A DNA stretch of 64,000 nucleotides. Origin: Coniella vitis (taxonomy: Eukaryota > Ascomycota > Sordariomycetes > Diaporthales > Schizoparmaceae). The stretch's first letter is position 1. Every line of letters begins with the position of its first letter. Under the pieces are notes generated by a model. It did not search any database. It was not told where the DNA came from and saw nothing but the letters and a program-made list of their open reading frames with translations. The stretch is from assembly GCA_011317545.1 (NCBI GenBank), contig WUJK01000001.1, forward strand, positions 1,837,501 to 1,901,500. Direction: 5' to 3'. Positions 1 to 11,724 of this stretch are shown piece after piece. The position numbers were made by a program, and so were the translations under genes.

Positions 1-2291
1 GGATCCGCCGGCGGTAACACACATCCTTGGCGATTTCGAGCGTGTCGCAGACAATCGAGCTGCCGCAGGCGTACGACATGGCACGCTCGACGGCGGGGTC
101 AAAGTCGATGGTCTCGATTGTCAGGCGCGCGCCAGGGATGCCCTTGACGGCGCTGTTGGGCGCGTTGGTCTTGATGTTGTCGAGCGGGATAAAAGTCATG
201 GGCGGGAACTGCTGCGATTTCAGGTACGCGACGCAGTCGAGACCGGCCTTTTCCGTGTCGACAACCACAGAGTCAAAGTCGCGGCCCAGCGCCGTGATGA
301 CAGCCTCGTCAAACTTCTTTTGCTTGGGCTTGCACAGGTCGCCCACGCGGCCGCGCACCGCAGGATACATGCGTTTGAGCGTCTGGACCATTTCCTTGAT
401 TTTGCGCTCCCGGCGGGATTCTTCTTGCCCGGCCTCGGCCTCTTGGATCTTGCGCGCAATGTCGCGCACTTTTTCCTCGATTTCCGTCTTGGCGTTGTTG
501 ATGCGAATTACCTCCGAGTTGAGCTGGTTGTACTCCTTTTTGCTGTCGTCGAGCTCGCCCGTGATTTGCCGCACCAGCTCCTGCGTGGCTTCTTTGCGCT
601 CTTGGATCGACTGCAGCTCCCCGTCGAGTTTGTCGAGCGACGCTTGGAATGTGTCGACTTTGCCCTTGAGGCTGTTGACCGTCACCTCGTCACCCTTGAG
701 TTGCCGCATCAAGCTGTCAAGCCGCGCCTGATCCGCCGACGATTTAGCCATTGCCTGCGCCTTGAGCTTGTTGTATTCCTTGCGGTCTGCATCCGTGAGC
801 TGCTTGCCCTGCTTCTTGACCGTTTCTTGCCATTGCTTTTCAAACTCTTGCTGGGCCTTTTCTACCGTTGCCAGGTCTCGTTGCGCCTTTTGAATCGCCT
901 TGACCTGCTCGTCGCGCTCCTTTGTGACATTTTCGGCGCGTTTTTTCAGCCGCTCAATGTTTTGCGTGGATTGCGTCAGCTTCTCATTCAGCGGAACCAG
1001 GCTGTTTTCCTTGTCCTCAATGTCCCGCTCCTTGGTGCGAATGTCGCGCTCGATCTTGCTGACCTCCTTGCCCACCGTGGCCTGCTCCTTGCGTGCAGCC
1101 TCGAGCTTTTTTTCAAATGCCTCGACATTGCGGCGAAACTCAACCAAGTTCTGGTGGTGTTCCTGGATCTTTGCGCTCGACTCGTCCATGACCTTTTGGA
1201 AATTGTAGAGCTTCCACAAGATATGCGTGACAACGGCCTCGTCGCGCTCCTCCGTCTTGCGCTGAAAATTTTCCGCTTCCTTCTTCTGCTCCTGGTACTG
1301 CTTGATCTCCGAGTTGATGCCCCGACGACGATGCAGCTGGAAATTCTGGTTATCCGCCGCCTGCTCCTGCTCGGCCTGTAGACGGTCGTACTCGGCCTTG
1401 TACTCGAGGGACCCCGAGATTTGCTCCACGAGGCGCGTCAAGTCCTGCGGCGACTGCGAGGCAATCTGCTCCACATCGCCCTGAAAGACAAGAAAGTTGC
1501 GCGCCTTGATGAGAATGTTTTCGGCCTCGAGCGCCTCATTGTACTGCTGCGCGCTGACGGCGCGGTCGTTGATGTGGTACAGACTGCTCCCTTGCGCGGT
1601 AATGGTGCGCTTCCACTTCTGCTCGTCGCCCGCGTCGTCTTCGTAGACGGCCATGACCCAGGCCGTCTTGGGGTCGTTGCGCGCGCCGCGGCCGCCGGCG
1701 GGGAGGTTGTCGTCGTCATTATTCGGGTCGGTGCCGTTCGTGTCGCCGTTTGCGTGGCCGTTGGTGGAGGGGTTGTTGGGGTCTGCTACGGAGCCGTCGT
1801 CGTTGATCTTGCTCGTCTTCATGACGCGGCCGCGGTAGACGAGTTCTTCGAGACGGGTGGAGCGCAGCTGGGCGGATTTTATGCCGAGGACGAACGAAAT
1901 GGCGTCCATGCTGTGGATGGGGTGAATTGGGTGGACATGCTTAGCACAAGAACGAAACGTGCCGAGGGGCGTTGAAAGAAGACCGGCGTTTGAGGGCGGG
2001 CAGACAACTCACGAATTGGATTTGCCAGATCCATTGGGCCCAATGATGGAGGTAAAGTAGGAATCGCCAAAGAGAAGGGTATGGTGGCCCTTGTAGGACT
2101 TGAAATCTGTGCGAAGACGCGCATGAATGGTTAACAAGACCGACCTTCGACCCTCGAATGTTTTGCTCTACAACCGCAGGTTCCAACAAAAAGAGGAGCA
2201 GCTCCAAAACACCACGAGCAAGAACAACGCGACGACGCGGATCAGAGAGTCAAGACATACTAAACAGCTCGAGGCGCACGAGCTTGCCCAT
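1..2291 (-). CDS. smc1: Cohesin subunit SMC1, N-terminal part (gene truncated by window edge)
   Basis: Structural-maintenance-of-chromosomes ATPase that pairs with SMC3 to form the cohesin ring on chromatin. I read exons 2291-2261, 2106-2013 and 1910-1 (introns GTATGT..CAG and GTGAGT..CAG), about 678 codons, with the C-terminal half beyond the left edge. The start MGKLVRLELFNFKSYKGHH is the classic SMC1 N-terminus. Walker A GPNGSGKSN follows in exon 2, and the second intron splits the Ser codon just before MDAISFVLG. A Q-loop (FLVFQGDVEQIA) lies near nt 1,470, then a long Glu/Lys/Gln coiled coil. The hinge begins around nt 320 (ALGRDFDSVVVDTEKAG, later YACGSSIVCD), and its SMC1-type sequence separates it from SMC3. 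Asn/Asp/Gly-rich residues are inserted between the Walker A and the Q-loop (nt about 1,830-1,690), as in other fungal SMC1 proteins. The long plus-strand frames over this gene are antisense shadows. Confidence 0.95.
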
Positions 2292-3151
2292 CTTGGATAA
2301 TCAGCAGTCGCTTGCGACGACGCGTAGATCGAGCAGGGTGGGTGGTGGGTGCGCTCGCGCCAGGACTCGGTTGGTCGTTTGTGGAGGTGGGTGAGCGTGA
2401 GCGGCAGAAGTGGGATGTGTTTGACTGGGCTTCGCGACTGCGGGTTTGGGGGAGGGCAACGCGACGCCTCACAATGCTTATTTTCGGCAAGGGGACCGCG
2501 AGGGCGTGAGCGTAGCTGGTGCTAGGGGTACGGGTCTCACAGATGGCAGGTGCTGGCCGACCGATTTGGCTGACGCACGTGGCCCAGAGACGGTTAGTCT
2601 GAGATAAACGCACGCCCTCCCCTTGTGCATGACACACTCCCCGCTGATACTGGAGCAGTAAATCTTGACAATGGACAGACCTCTTCGTTTTCCGCGAATT
2701 TTTCTTTTTTTTCTTGTTCGGTTTCTTTGAGGTTGACACAATCTACTCGGATTCCCTGGCATAGCCAACCAATTAGTTCTCAGGTTCAACAGAGGTCCAG
2801 GTGTAAACTCATCCCACGATATAAGAGCACGCAATGTACAAAGAAGGGTCACCCGCAATGCGCATACTACAAAGCCGTAGTTGATATCCGGTACGATCAA
2901 TCAAATTGAATATTTCATCTTGCACTTCAGATTCCTCTCATAGACCAGCGTCTACTGTTGTGTGGAATCATCATTCGATCGCAGTGTATATAGTGTCGCA
3001 ATCCAACTTGGACTCCGTCGAGACTCTTCCTACCCAGGGATATATTACCATGCTCTCATTTCCTTACCTCCCGCTCAGCCTTTGGAATTCATCAACAAGT
3101 CATTGCATTCATGTAAACATACACAACCAGAGCAACACCACTCATCCAGCA
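2292..3151. other. Intergenic: smc1 upstream region and gpc1 3' flank
   Basis: No coding frame here has family support. The stretch next to smc1 is its promoter and 5' leader. The far end, which is AT-richer, should hold the gpc1 3' UTR because both genes are on the minus strand. I see no tRNA, repeat array or clear regulatory motif. Confidence 0.6.
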
Positions 3152-4813
3152 TCACGACCCGTCCGCCCCAGCCTTGCGCTCCCTCGCCACATCCCTCGCA
3201 CCCCCATCCGTATCAACTCCACTCGACCGCGCACTCAAACCAGCAGCTCGCGGATCCCGCTCGTCATTCAGCAGCGGAATGCTATCCACGTTTCCCATTG
3301 CTTCAGAAAAGGCCCGCTGTTGCTCAAGTTTCTTGCTTTTGTCTCTTTCCTCTGAAGGAGGCACTTCTGCGAGCGGCGTCATCAAGGGGCTAGCCGAGCC
3401 ATCAGGACTGATGTGCCACTTGGCCACCTCTGATTTCAGCGCCTCGAGCTCCTTTTGGAACCGCTTGCCAAACACATCAATATAGTACGTCGCGCCATTG
3501 TAGACCGACCAAATAAATACAATCATGAGGAAGCCCGCAGATGCCCAGCGATAGTAGAACCACAGCGGGCACGGCAGCATGGTGAGGACGGCATACGAGT
3601 ATTGGATCAGCATGAACGCAGCCTCCTGCAGGCTGTCTGGCAGCGACAACACTACCCGACCGAGCCAAGTCTTGGAGTACGATTTGCGTAGCCAGGTAAA
3701 AGACGTAGGTCTTCCGGCGGCAATCTTTTCGCGGCGCCGCACAGTAATGAGGAAGTAGTATGACAGTTGCCAGATAGCATAGGGCACCGTGCTCCAGGCG
3801 AGCATGGAGATAATGTTGGCGTAAGCTGTGGGAGAGCCTGGCGGTGAGTGCTTGATGATGTAGACGGCGGGAAACCGCTCGCGTTGAAGCTCGGCATCAA
3901 GAAGATGGACCATGCAGTGCAGAGTCGCACAGGGCATGATGTGAATGAAGAGCGAGGTGACCTTGTCGAAGCTGTGGAAGACTAGCGAGTTTCTCCACAT
4001 GATGATGGCCACGGCGTTGTTGCCAAAAGCGAGGCAGTATGCTGAGATGAACAAGCGTTTTGAGCTGGGAAACAGCCACAGGCTGGCCATGAGCACAGCG
4101 TTGACAAAGTAGCAGAGGTCGGCCAAAAAGTAGTGGTAGCCTCGTTTGTGGTACGTGTAGAAGCGGATGGGCATAAAGTAGAGGATCTGGACCGAGTACC
4201 AGAGGTGCATGTATTCCGGATACGCGCCAATCAGGTAGCCAGAGAGGAAGATGTTGAGCACGCCGCAAATGAACGAGACCTTCTCGCGCATGGTGATGAC
4301 CTTGGTGTCGTTCCACTGCTTGCCCAGCTTGTCGACGCTCGTACGCATGCGCTTCCGGTATCGTTCCAACTGCTCGTCGGCCGAGGGCACGCGGCGCCTC
4401 CACTCATCTACCATGCGTTCCCGCGCCAACTGGCTTCGATTCTTGAGTGCATCGCGGCTCATGCGGACCTTTTGTGTCTGGGCCGAGAGGCCTCTCTGCA
4501 GCTTCTCGAGCTGGTGCGGAAGGGCAAAGTTGTCGAGAATATCAAGCACACTCAGCCTGTCGAGGGGCGGGAAGGCCTCCCAGTCTTCGTGATAACTGCT
4601 GCCCGAGAACGAGTTGTTGCGCGACAGCTTGGGACTACCGGAGCTGGGTGTTGTCGGGCCAAAGTTGGGTGTGTCCATGACATCGTGCTCTGGCGGCGTC
4701 GATGACAGGCCAAGCGTGCCATCGGCCTCGTTACCGTAGGCGCCGTCATCGTCTGCAGGGGAGGGCATGTCCAACTTATCGCCGGGGACGTTCCCGGCGT
4801 CAGGTTCTGCCAT
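3152..4813 (-). CDS. GPC1: Glycerophosphocholine acyltransferase Gpc1 (DUF2838 family)
   Basis: Predicted multi-pass ER membrane enzyme that acylates glycerophosphocholine to lysophosphatidylcholine, the first step of the phosphatidylcholine deacylation-reacylation cycle. A single uninterrupted frame of 553 aa; the yeast protein is about 430 aa, and most of the extra length is in the tails. Residues 1-90 are Ser/Pro/Asp-rich and look disordered. Residues 90-175 are charged and amphipathic (FALPHQLEKLQRGL, then many Arg/Lys). The membrane core starts near 178 (FICGVLNIFLSGYLIGAYPE). The family hallmark KRGYHYFLADLCYFVN lies at 223-238, followed by LAFGNNAVAIIMWRNSLVFH and HIMPCATLHCMVHLL with conserved His. 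I count about eight hydrophobic segments. The acidic C-terminal tail is likely cytosolic. The ATG at 4,813 is the first in frame. Function is from family recognition; catalytic residues cannot be proven from sequence alone. Confidence 0.92.
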   Translation of the reverse strand: MAEPDAGNVPGDKLDMPSPADDDGAYGNEADGTLGLSSTPPEHDVMDTPNFGPTTPSSGSPKLSRNNSFSGSSYHEDWEAFPPLDRLSVLDILDNFALPHQLEKLQRGLSAQTQKVRMSRDALKNRSQLARERMVDEWRRRVPSADEQLERYRKRMRTSVDKLGKQWNDTKVITMREKVSFICGVLNIFLSGYLIGAYPEYMHLWYSVQILYFMPIRFYTYHKRGYHYFLADLCYFVNAVLMASLWLFPSSKRLFISAYCLAFGNNAVAIIMWRNSLVFHSFDKVTSLFIHIMPCATLHCMVHLLDAELQRERFPAVYIIKHSPPGSPTAYANIISMLAWSTVPYAIWQLSYYFLITVRRREKIAAGRPTSFTWLRKSYSKTWLGRVVLSLPDSLQEAAFMLIQYSYAVLTMLPCPLWFYYRWASAGFLMIVFIWSVYNGATYYIDVFGKRFQKELEALKSEVAKWHISPDGSASPLMTPLAEVPPSEERDKSKKLEQQRAFSEAMGNVDSIPLLNDERDPRAAGLSARSSGVDTDGGARDVARERKAGADGS

Positions 4814-6212
4814 GTCGTTCGCGGAGAGCTGGTGAGTTGTGCGGGCGCAGAGGAGATGAAAGCGAGCGCTTCAAGGTTTGACTGGCAAGGAGTGTATGTC
4901 AGCTATCATCCGTCTGGTCAAAGGTTATGATCGAGATCTGGACAAGGACCAAGGTAGGCCACAAGATAGCAGGGATTCTATCATACCAGTAGATAGGAAG
5001 TTATGTGCCTAGATACACTGTTGGGGTTTGGGGGCCTGGTTCGAGGCAAGAGGTGGACTCACAGATACCAATAAGGTGTGGTTGGGCTAGAAAGCCAGAT
5101 GAGCACCACGTGGAGGTGATATCACACCACCACCAGCAGGATGTTGTATTGGAGAAGTTGCTTGACCAGGGAAGGGGCTGGACATCCAGGTATCTTCAAA
5201 GCAGGATCAGACTATATCCAAAGTGGATGGCCTCTTACTATTTGCGCCCTGAAGCTATCACAGACAACCACTTGAGAGTGAACAAGGGGAACAGCCAAGG
5301 CTGAGGGCTAGGGAGAAAGATGTATGAAACTGATTCAGGTGAGAGACTAGAGAAGCAGGATGACAAGACGGTATTATCCTGGAAAGGCACACTATCAGCA
5401 GCAAGGTTGGGCAGAGGAAAGCTTGGGAGAGAGCGGGAAGAAGAGGTCGACAAGAGCGGCAGAAGAAAGTTGAGATGGCACCAGTGCCAAAGGGCAGCAC
5501 CCAGACTAGACCCCCTGCACGCGTGTTGAAATGCTGTCATACTACATAGTATGTAACAAGCTGGGGAAAGAGGCCTGGACCAAGCATAAATGTGGGGCAC
5601 CTTCTTGCTTTTCTGGTTCCCCAGAGCACGGGCCCCGTGGTGGAAGCTGCTTATTTGGTTGGATGAGAAGCATCATAACAGTAGAAAGTAAACATGAGTG
5701 CGAAGCGCTTTTGCTCTTGTAGTTAGTTTGTTTGTAGCCAAATGCTGTTGATGTGTGCTTACTAGGGTATCTTTGCCTTGTGAATGAGTCGCTCACAAAA
5801 GTATAACTGGAGAATGGCCCTCACTTGACAGCAGCCGCATCCCTGCAACTGTGTCATCATCCCCAAGATTTCCAGCATGTGAACACAAGCTGGCTTATGT
5901 AATTACAGCATTCAGTCTCCTTCCTTTTTTGCATGACAACGATTTTTGTATGACCTTTGCCCATGGCGATGGTGCGAAACTGTTCGAACACGTATTGAAT
6001 TCACATTCTGGTGTTTTTGCAACGCTATACAAAAACGGAAAACAACAGGAAAGGGAATCAAAATGTGCTGTCACCAACGAAGATGCAGTCTCGACGTGAA
6101 CGCTTTAGAATCAACACCTGCAAACCGCATCCAGAAGATCCAAAAAAGGGCACCCACAGGACCGAAGCAGAGAGGAGCACAGTATGATCAAGCAGACCGG
6201 TTGAGCGTGTCA
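4814..6212. other. Intergenic: gpc1 promoter side and transcription-factor 3' flank
   Basis: 1.4 kb without a supportable gene. The strand reading toward gpc1 is CT-rich around 5,600-5,300, which suits a fungal promoter or 5' leader. A near-perfect palindrome (ATACTA-CA-TAGTAT) sits at 5,539-5,552. Small frames here lack codon bias or family support. Confidence 0.55.
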
Positions 6213-8775
6213 CTATCGACCCATTGGCAAGGAGGGTTCCTGCATAAACCACGCCATCCAGTCATACGACCCGTCCGTGAGATCCTCACCCCACGGAAGC
6301 ATGCCCTCGCCGCGCATATCCAATCTACAGCTAGCAGCTGCAGAGAAGTCCGCGAATAGTGTGGATGATGTTGTTTCTATTGCAGTGGCGGCAGCGGCTG
6401 GTTCGGCTCCCACTTGCTGAGCATGTTTACTTGGCGCCTCATGTGCTGTACTTGGGATGAAGTCGCGAGCGGATTCGTTTTCGGTCTTGGATGTCTGGTC
6501 TGGGTCAAGTCAAGATGTCAGTATTTGTGGCTCCCAAAACCTTCATTACATGCATCTAGAAGATGGTAAAACAGGAACGCCTCAAGTTCAGCACGCCTTA
6601 CCGTCATCTTGTGCCATCTTGCGCACAACAAGTGCAATCCTGGCCATGTGCACCTCCATCTCCGCCAACAGCGCGTTCCTCTCGCGTAAAACGCCAAAGA
6701 ACGATACTAGTTTGTCTAGCGCCTCGAGGGAACCGGTAGCCGCAGGCGTAACAGCAGCAGCAGCATCGCTCTCAGCGCCTGTGTTATTGCCAGTGCTCGC
6801 AGCCTCGACCCATAGCATCCGGAACGCCGTCATGAGATTGCCGGCGTAGACCCAGAGCATGCATCCAAAGGGCTTCCGATATGCATGCGCAGCCAACGCA
6901 GCCTCGAGACTGGGCAGCGTCTTGATGAGCTGCTGTGGATAGCTGTTCTGCCGCGGCTGGAAGCGGGAGGAAGAACCTTGTTGTCTCCAATTGGCGGCGC
7001 AGTCGAAGACGCGGACAAAGCTGGAGAGGTACTCATAGTAGAACTGTATGGTTTGCAGGCCAATGTCGATGGAAACGGCGTCCTGTTGGGCGAGCAGCGG
7101 CTTCTCCACCAACGCTGCTGCCTCGAGAACCTGTAATGGATTTTGTTAGGAATGGGTTGTGTGTGTTTTTGTTTTAGCAGATAAAATTAAAAAAAAAACA
7201 TAGAATCAACGCACCTGCACCGCTTGTCGATGCCACGATTCAAGCTCGGCTTTGATGCTCGAAGCACTCTCTGCAATTCGGGCATGCAGACACCGCCACA
7301 CATCTGCCATGAGGCCCGAAAGCAAGTGCATCTGGTTGTGGAAATGAGCAGTGAACACCGTTGGAGTAGCACCACCACCGTTATCAGCTTTGGGCACGAG
7401 CATTGCTCCCGACGACTCCGCATCCGACCTCGAGGAAGCAGCGGGACCAATGGGCGGCACAAGTTGATCAACCGTTGGCATGGGCACATCCTCAACCATG
7501 TCGCGTGAGAACATGGGCGGACGAAACAGGACCAGCGCCATAGCCTTGTCAAGCAAATTGAGGCGCCAAAACATGCGCGCGCGCCGCTGCTTGCTCGCTG
7601 GGTCGAGGCGCCATGCAAAGCGCGGGGCTCCACCTGCGAGGGCGAGGAACATGGTGCCGGCTTGGTGGAGCAGCGACCAGGTGAGAGCGGGCGTGGCGAT
7701 GGCTTCGGCGTAGCAGGCCATGGTGTACAAGGCCTGGATGGTGGTGGCGCTGGGTTCGAGGAGGAGGCGCATGTCGTTGTAGGCGAGCCAGAGGTTGCTT
7801 GTGAGTTTGGCCTTTGTGGATGCATTGGATGAGTTGGGATTGTTGTTTCTGTTGTTGGGGGAAGAGGATGACAAGGAGGAGGAGGAAGTATTTGCAGATA
7901 GGTTCAGAGCGATGCTGTAAAACATGATGAGCCATGCTCGGTCTTGGACGTCTTGCGGTCGAGATCCAACCAAGTGGTCGGCAACGTCGGGCGGCACCGC
8001 GTCAAGCAGAAGGTTTTCCCTGCGTAGACTTGAGGCGAGAGCTGGAAGTACTCAAGAGAAGTTCAGCCATGTCGATGAATTATCCCACTGTGTAAAGGAT
8101 ATAGGCTTCAGGAAGACGCACCGTCCATCCACGCCAGTGTCTGGTTTCTGTCAAAGACATAGTACTGGGAGGCTGCGCCCTTGCACAAGCTGGCACAAGC
8201 CGACGCACCGTTCCAGGCAGTGGAAAAGTCCTCGACCAAGACTGCCAGCTCCTTCAGCGCGGAGTGGCGCCTCCCCAGTAGAATCTGTAGACGCTCGTGG
8301 GTGGAGATGTTGGCATTGGCATTGGCATGTGCTTCTGCTTCTGCTTCGTCTTGGTCCAGCGCAGAGCGACGACGAAGGGCGAGTAAAGGGCGGCTCTCTT
8401 CGGGAGCTGCACTCTGGCGGGCTGGCAGTGGCAGAGCCTGGCGCCGAATCGTTCCAGATGGCGTGTTGCGTAATGTGTCGTCCTTGCGCTTTCTACTTCG
8501 GCGCAGGACTCCTGTGCGCGAGTAGAGGCATGCGATGGCGTCGTCTCGGCAGCGCTGGCACCCTGCGGTTTGGCGGGAACATCCGATCTGCGTGGACTCG
8601 GTGGCCATTCAGTGAACAGCTTCAAGATGGGCATGGAATGGGAGTTGTACCTTCCGGGAGCGGCACGCATCGCACTGTCAATATCCATCGCGGCGGTTAG
8701 GAAATATTTCAGCGGCAAACGGGGACGGACCAGGCAAGAAGAGCTCACGGCGTATTTCTCACGAGTCGCGGACAT
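6213..8775 (-). CDS. Zn(II)2Cys6 fungal transcription factor, six exons with a 24-nt micro-exon
   Basis: Nuclear DNA-binding regulator. Exons: 8775-8749, 8674-8651, 8587-8122, 8041-7215, 7130-6602 and 6499-6213, giving 719 aa in continuous phase. Exon 1 encodes only MSATREKYA. Exon 2 is 24 nt and encodes CDACRSRK. Exon 3 opens with IGCSRQTAGCQRC. Joined, these give C-x2-C-x6-C-x6-C-x2-C-x6-C (Cys 10, 13, 20, 27, 30, 37), a canonical binuclear zinc cluster, followed by a basic linker (RRSRKRK). Without exon 2 the cluster lacks two of its six ligands. The middle (residues about 160-620) is helical and resembles the fungal-specific transcription factor middle homology region (QTLAWMD, RARMFWRLNLLDKAMAL, FYYEYLSSFVRVFDCAANW). 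An acidic and aromatic end (GSYDWMAWFMQEP) could be an activation motif. Poly-Ser/Asn and Ala-rich loops interrupt it. The target genes are unknown. Confidence 0.9.
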
Positions 8776-9364
8776 TATGCGAGGGCGCTGTGTATTCGCC
8801 AAACTTCTGGGGGTCGTTGAGAAAACTCCACAGCATATGAAGCAATGATTCTTGAATGATATAAGAGGCGGGTTGCAGGAGGACTTGAAGTGCGCATAGC
8901 AAAAGGTTCGGACGGGGCTTACGGAGCTTAGCTTTGATAGATTCCGTAAGCTCCGATTGACACACAAGCCCAGCCTGGACGAGCGCATATTATGAGACGC
9001 CGCTTCCTCTGCTGCACTGCAGCTATCTGCTTGTCCGCACTGTCCACTCATGATGATCAAGGAGGTGAGGGCCGATGTCCGTTTCTGTCGATGCTGGTGT
9101 TCGTGGTTCCAAGCCAGGAACTGCGATCAGCCTGGTTGATTCCATCCCCAAATGACAGCCCAAGAGCCAGGGTTTTGCCCTCTCAGAAGAAGGCGGGATT
9201 GCAGATAAGCACCAGTGGCTCTGCCATCCTGGCCGGCGCCTTGCTTGGACGGCCATGCCCACGGCGGCTCTGGCAAGGCGATGATGAGCTTCGATTGTCG
9301 AAAGTACCTCTCTATACGAGCACCTTCGCTTCGCTACGGTTCGCCGCCCACAGGCGGGACCCTT
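8776..9364. other. Transcription-factor promoter and left edge of the RIP island
   Basis: Upstream region of the transcription-factor gene. GC content and CA/TG content are normal up to about 9,300. Between 9,340 and 9,400 the sequence changes abruptly to AT-rich, CA/TG-poor DNA. No gene is supported. Confidence 0.6.
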
Positions 9365-10439
9365 ATAGGGAGCTTTTAGTATCGAAAAATATATAGGGCT
9401 TTGATGATTCTATAGCATCTGATTAGTTTATATATAAATCTGCCTGCCGCGGAGCTTATAGTACTATTATTATTAATATTTAAAGATACTATACCTTTTA
9501 AAAAGTATACGTTCTTTCTAATAAAGTACGCGCTACGCCTAAATATATATTTACTCTTTATAATAATAGTAATAATCGTTAATATACGTATAAGTATAAA
9601 TACGGTTAATTTAATCTATAAGAATACTATCTCCTAGTCTATATATCTAAATTTATTAATATCTACGGCCTTTATTAATATTTTAGATATCTTTATTATA
9701 GAACTTTTATTTTATACCTTACTAAAACCTAATATATCTATTACCGTTATATCCGCTACCCTCGCTATATATTAGATATATCTTAAGAGAGCGTATTTAA
9801 TACCGTATAGGGGAACTAGTAATTTAATTATTATTATTACTACTATTATAGCTAGCTATAATATTATTAATAGTAATAATAGTAATTATAATAATAATAA
9901 CGATATAGACGATAATAATAATAACGATAAGAATAGCAATAATAATAATAATAATAACGATAAGAATAGCGGCGATAATAATAATAATAACGATAATAAT
10001 AACGTTAACGTTAATAATACGGGCGTATATAATAATAATAATAATAACGGCGATAACGATATAAATAGTAATAATAATAATAATAATAACGGCGATAACG
10101 ATATAAACGGTAATAATAATAATAATAAGGATAACGATAACGATACGGACGATAACGGCGATAGTAATAATAATAATAATAACGATATAGGCGGTAATAG
10201 CAATAATAATAATAATAATAATAACGATAATAACGATATTCTTAATATTTCTCCGACTTAATTTAGTATTAGTACTTAGCTTATAACTATTCCTAATAAC
10301 TAAGTGCTTACTATTATCGTTCGATTCGGCTAAATGTGACGGGCTAGCCCCTATAGGGCTCTAGGAATTGATTAGCGTCCTGCGGCCGTCTCCGACGTAT
10401 AGAACCTTTCGCTTAGGCGGTTAAAGCAAAAGGTACGTA
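9365..10439 (+). pseudogene. Decayed repeat with an Asn-rich reading frame
   Basis: RIP-mutated sequence whose plus-strand frame from about 9,600 to 10,310 reads like the end of a protein: a hydrophobic helical stretch (NISITVISATLAIYQIYLKR), then about 130 residues dominated by Asn with Asp and Gly (nt 9,840-10,240), then NISPTQFSISTQLITIPNN. The Asn run comes from imperfect AAT/AAC/GAT/GAC triplets. I do not recognise the family. The opposite-strand Leu-rich frame at 9,886-10,203 is the antisense of this tract. Homology to family A begins near 10,440. Confidence 0.5.
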
Positions 10440-11724
10440 TCTCGTCGGTCTGGTAGAGGGGGGTATAGGAGTAGTCGGAGTTCTTACCCTTCTTATTCGT
10501 CTTATAGGGGAAATAATAGGCGCCGGCTATAGTAGTTAGCGAGCTACGAAGGAGTAGGGGAAGCGCTACTTACTAATACCGTAGAGGTAAAGGGAGAGGG
10601 GGTTCTTAGAAGCCCTTATAATATAGGGTAGGTACTATTTATCCCTAATACTCTTGGGGAGGGTAACGCGGGGTTAGAGCTACGGGTTAGCAGCGATAAT
10701 ACTCTAGATAAGCTTATTAACGGCCTTATCGAGCTAGGCGGCGGTAGGGGCGAGGACGATAACGGCGGGAGTAATAGCGGGCGCGGTAAGAGTAGCTATA
10801 GCTATAACTACGGGCGCTATCGCTATAGGAGCAGCTATAAAGCCTACGGTAATAGCGGGGGCGGTAGTAGTAGGTATAGCGGTAGGGGCTATACTAGCTT
10901 ACTTAGAGTAAGTAGTAACGTTTATACTATTAGTAAAGCTAAATATAAGTAGAGGACGAATAGGGAAGGCGTAATACCTATCTTATTATTATAATAGTTA
11001 GTTTTATATAACTTATAAAAGCTTTAATTTAATTAAGAGGAAGGAATAACCCTTAAAATAGGGGTTAAGGGGGTATTTATACTTTTTTAAGGCTTTAAAA
11101 GTAAAGATATCGCGCTTATAACCGCCTACTAGATTAAGGGCGTTATTATTATTCTATTAACGGATAATAAGCAGTAAAACTTATAGATTTACCGAGAGCT
11201 AGGTTAAAGGGAGCTCCGTAGATATAAAACTCCTTTTATACTTACTAGGTACGAGAATAGGGCTCCTTTAATAGGGTAAGCGGGCGTAGCAGCGTTATAT
11301 TATTATACTATTTAGGTAGCTATTATACCCCTATTATACTATATATAGCTTTATAGGAGGGCGTTTAGCCTAAGCGGGGGGGTAATATTATAGGCTTATA
11401 GGTAAATATACGGCTTTAGTATACTAGGATATAAAGCCTTAGTTAATATATTCCCTTCCCGTCTAGAGACTAGTATTATATAAGCACTAAACGAGAGCGC
11501 CTTCCGAGTAGCTTATAAGCCGCTTAAAATACTATCGGTAATAGCACCTATATCGACGGTAGACCTATAGAAAACTCTATCTAAAAGTAGATCTTAAGCG
11601 TAAGAGCTATTTAAAAGCAGCTCTTATACCGCTATATAGATACTACTCTTACTTCTCTCCTTAAGTTAGTTAATAATAGAAATTAGGATCGTAACTACGA
11701 ACGCTCTTTCGATACCCGTTTATA
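10440..11724 (+). mobile_element. 3'-terminal fragment of a family A Ty3/Gypsy element
   Basis: From about 10,440 the sequence matches the region between pol and the 3' LTR of the full copies (same order as 37,840-39,108). It keeps the polypurine tract (AAGCGGGGGGGTAA) and ends in a 339-bp LTR. No gag, integrase or reverse transcriptase and no 5' LTR lie to its left, so the 5' part is deleted or was replaced. It is less degraded than the full copies around 10,450-10,950, where GC content is higher. Confidence 0.8.
11386..11724 (+). repeat. Family A LTR, copy 1 (3' LTR of the truncated element)
   Basis: A 339-bp LTR starting TATTATAGGC and ending CCCGTTTATA (TG..CA ends after RIP). It aligns along its whole length with five other copies in the window. 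The self-primer word AAGTTAGTTAA is present near its 3' end. Confidence 0.9.

Noticed and set aside
320..1381. 353-codon plus-strand frame opposite SMC1
   Set aside because: Leu/Arg-rich antisense shadow of the SMC1 coiled coil; the minus strand gives a continuous SMC1 match.
8254..9060. 268-codon minus-strand frame starting upstream of the transcription factor
   Set aside because: Runs through introns 1 and 2 in the wrong frame; the spliced model restores a perfect Zn2Cys6 motif instead.
9886..10203. Leu/Ser-rich 105-codon minus-strand frame
   Set aside because: Antisense of imperfect AAT/AAC triplets in RIP DNA.
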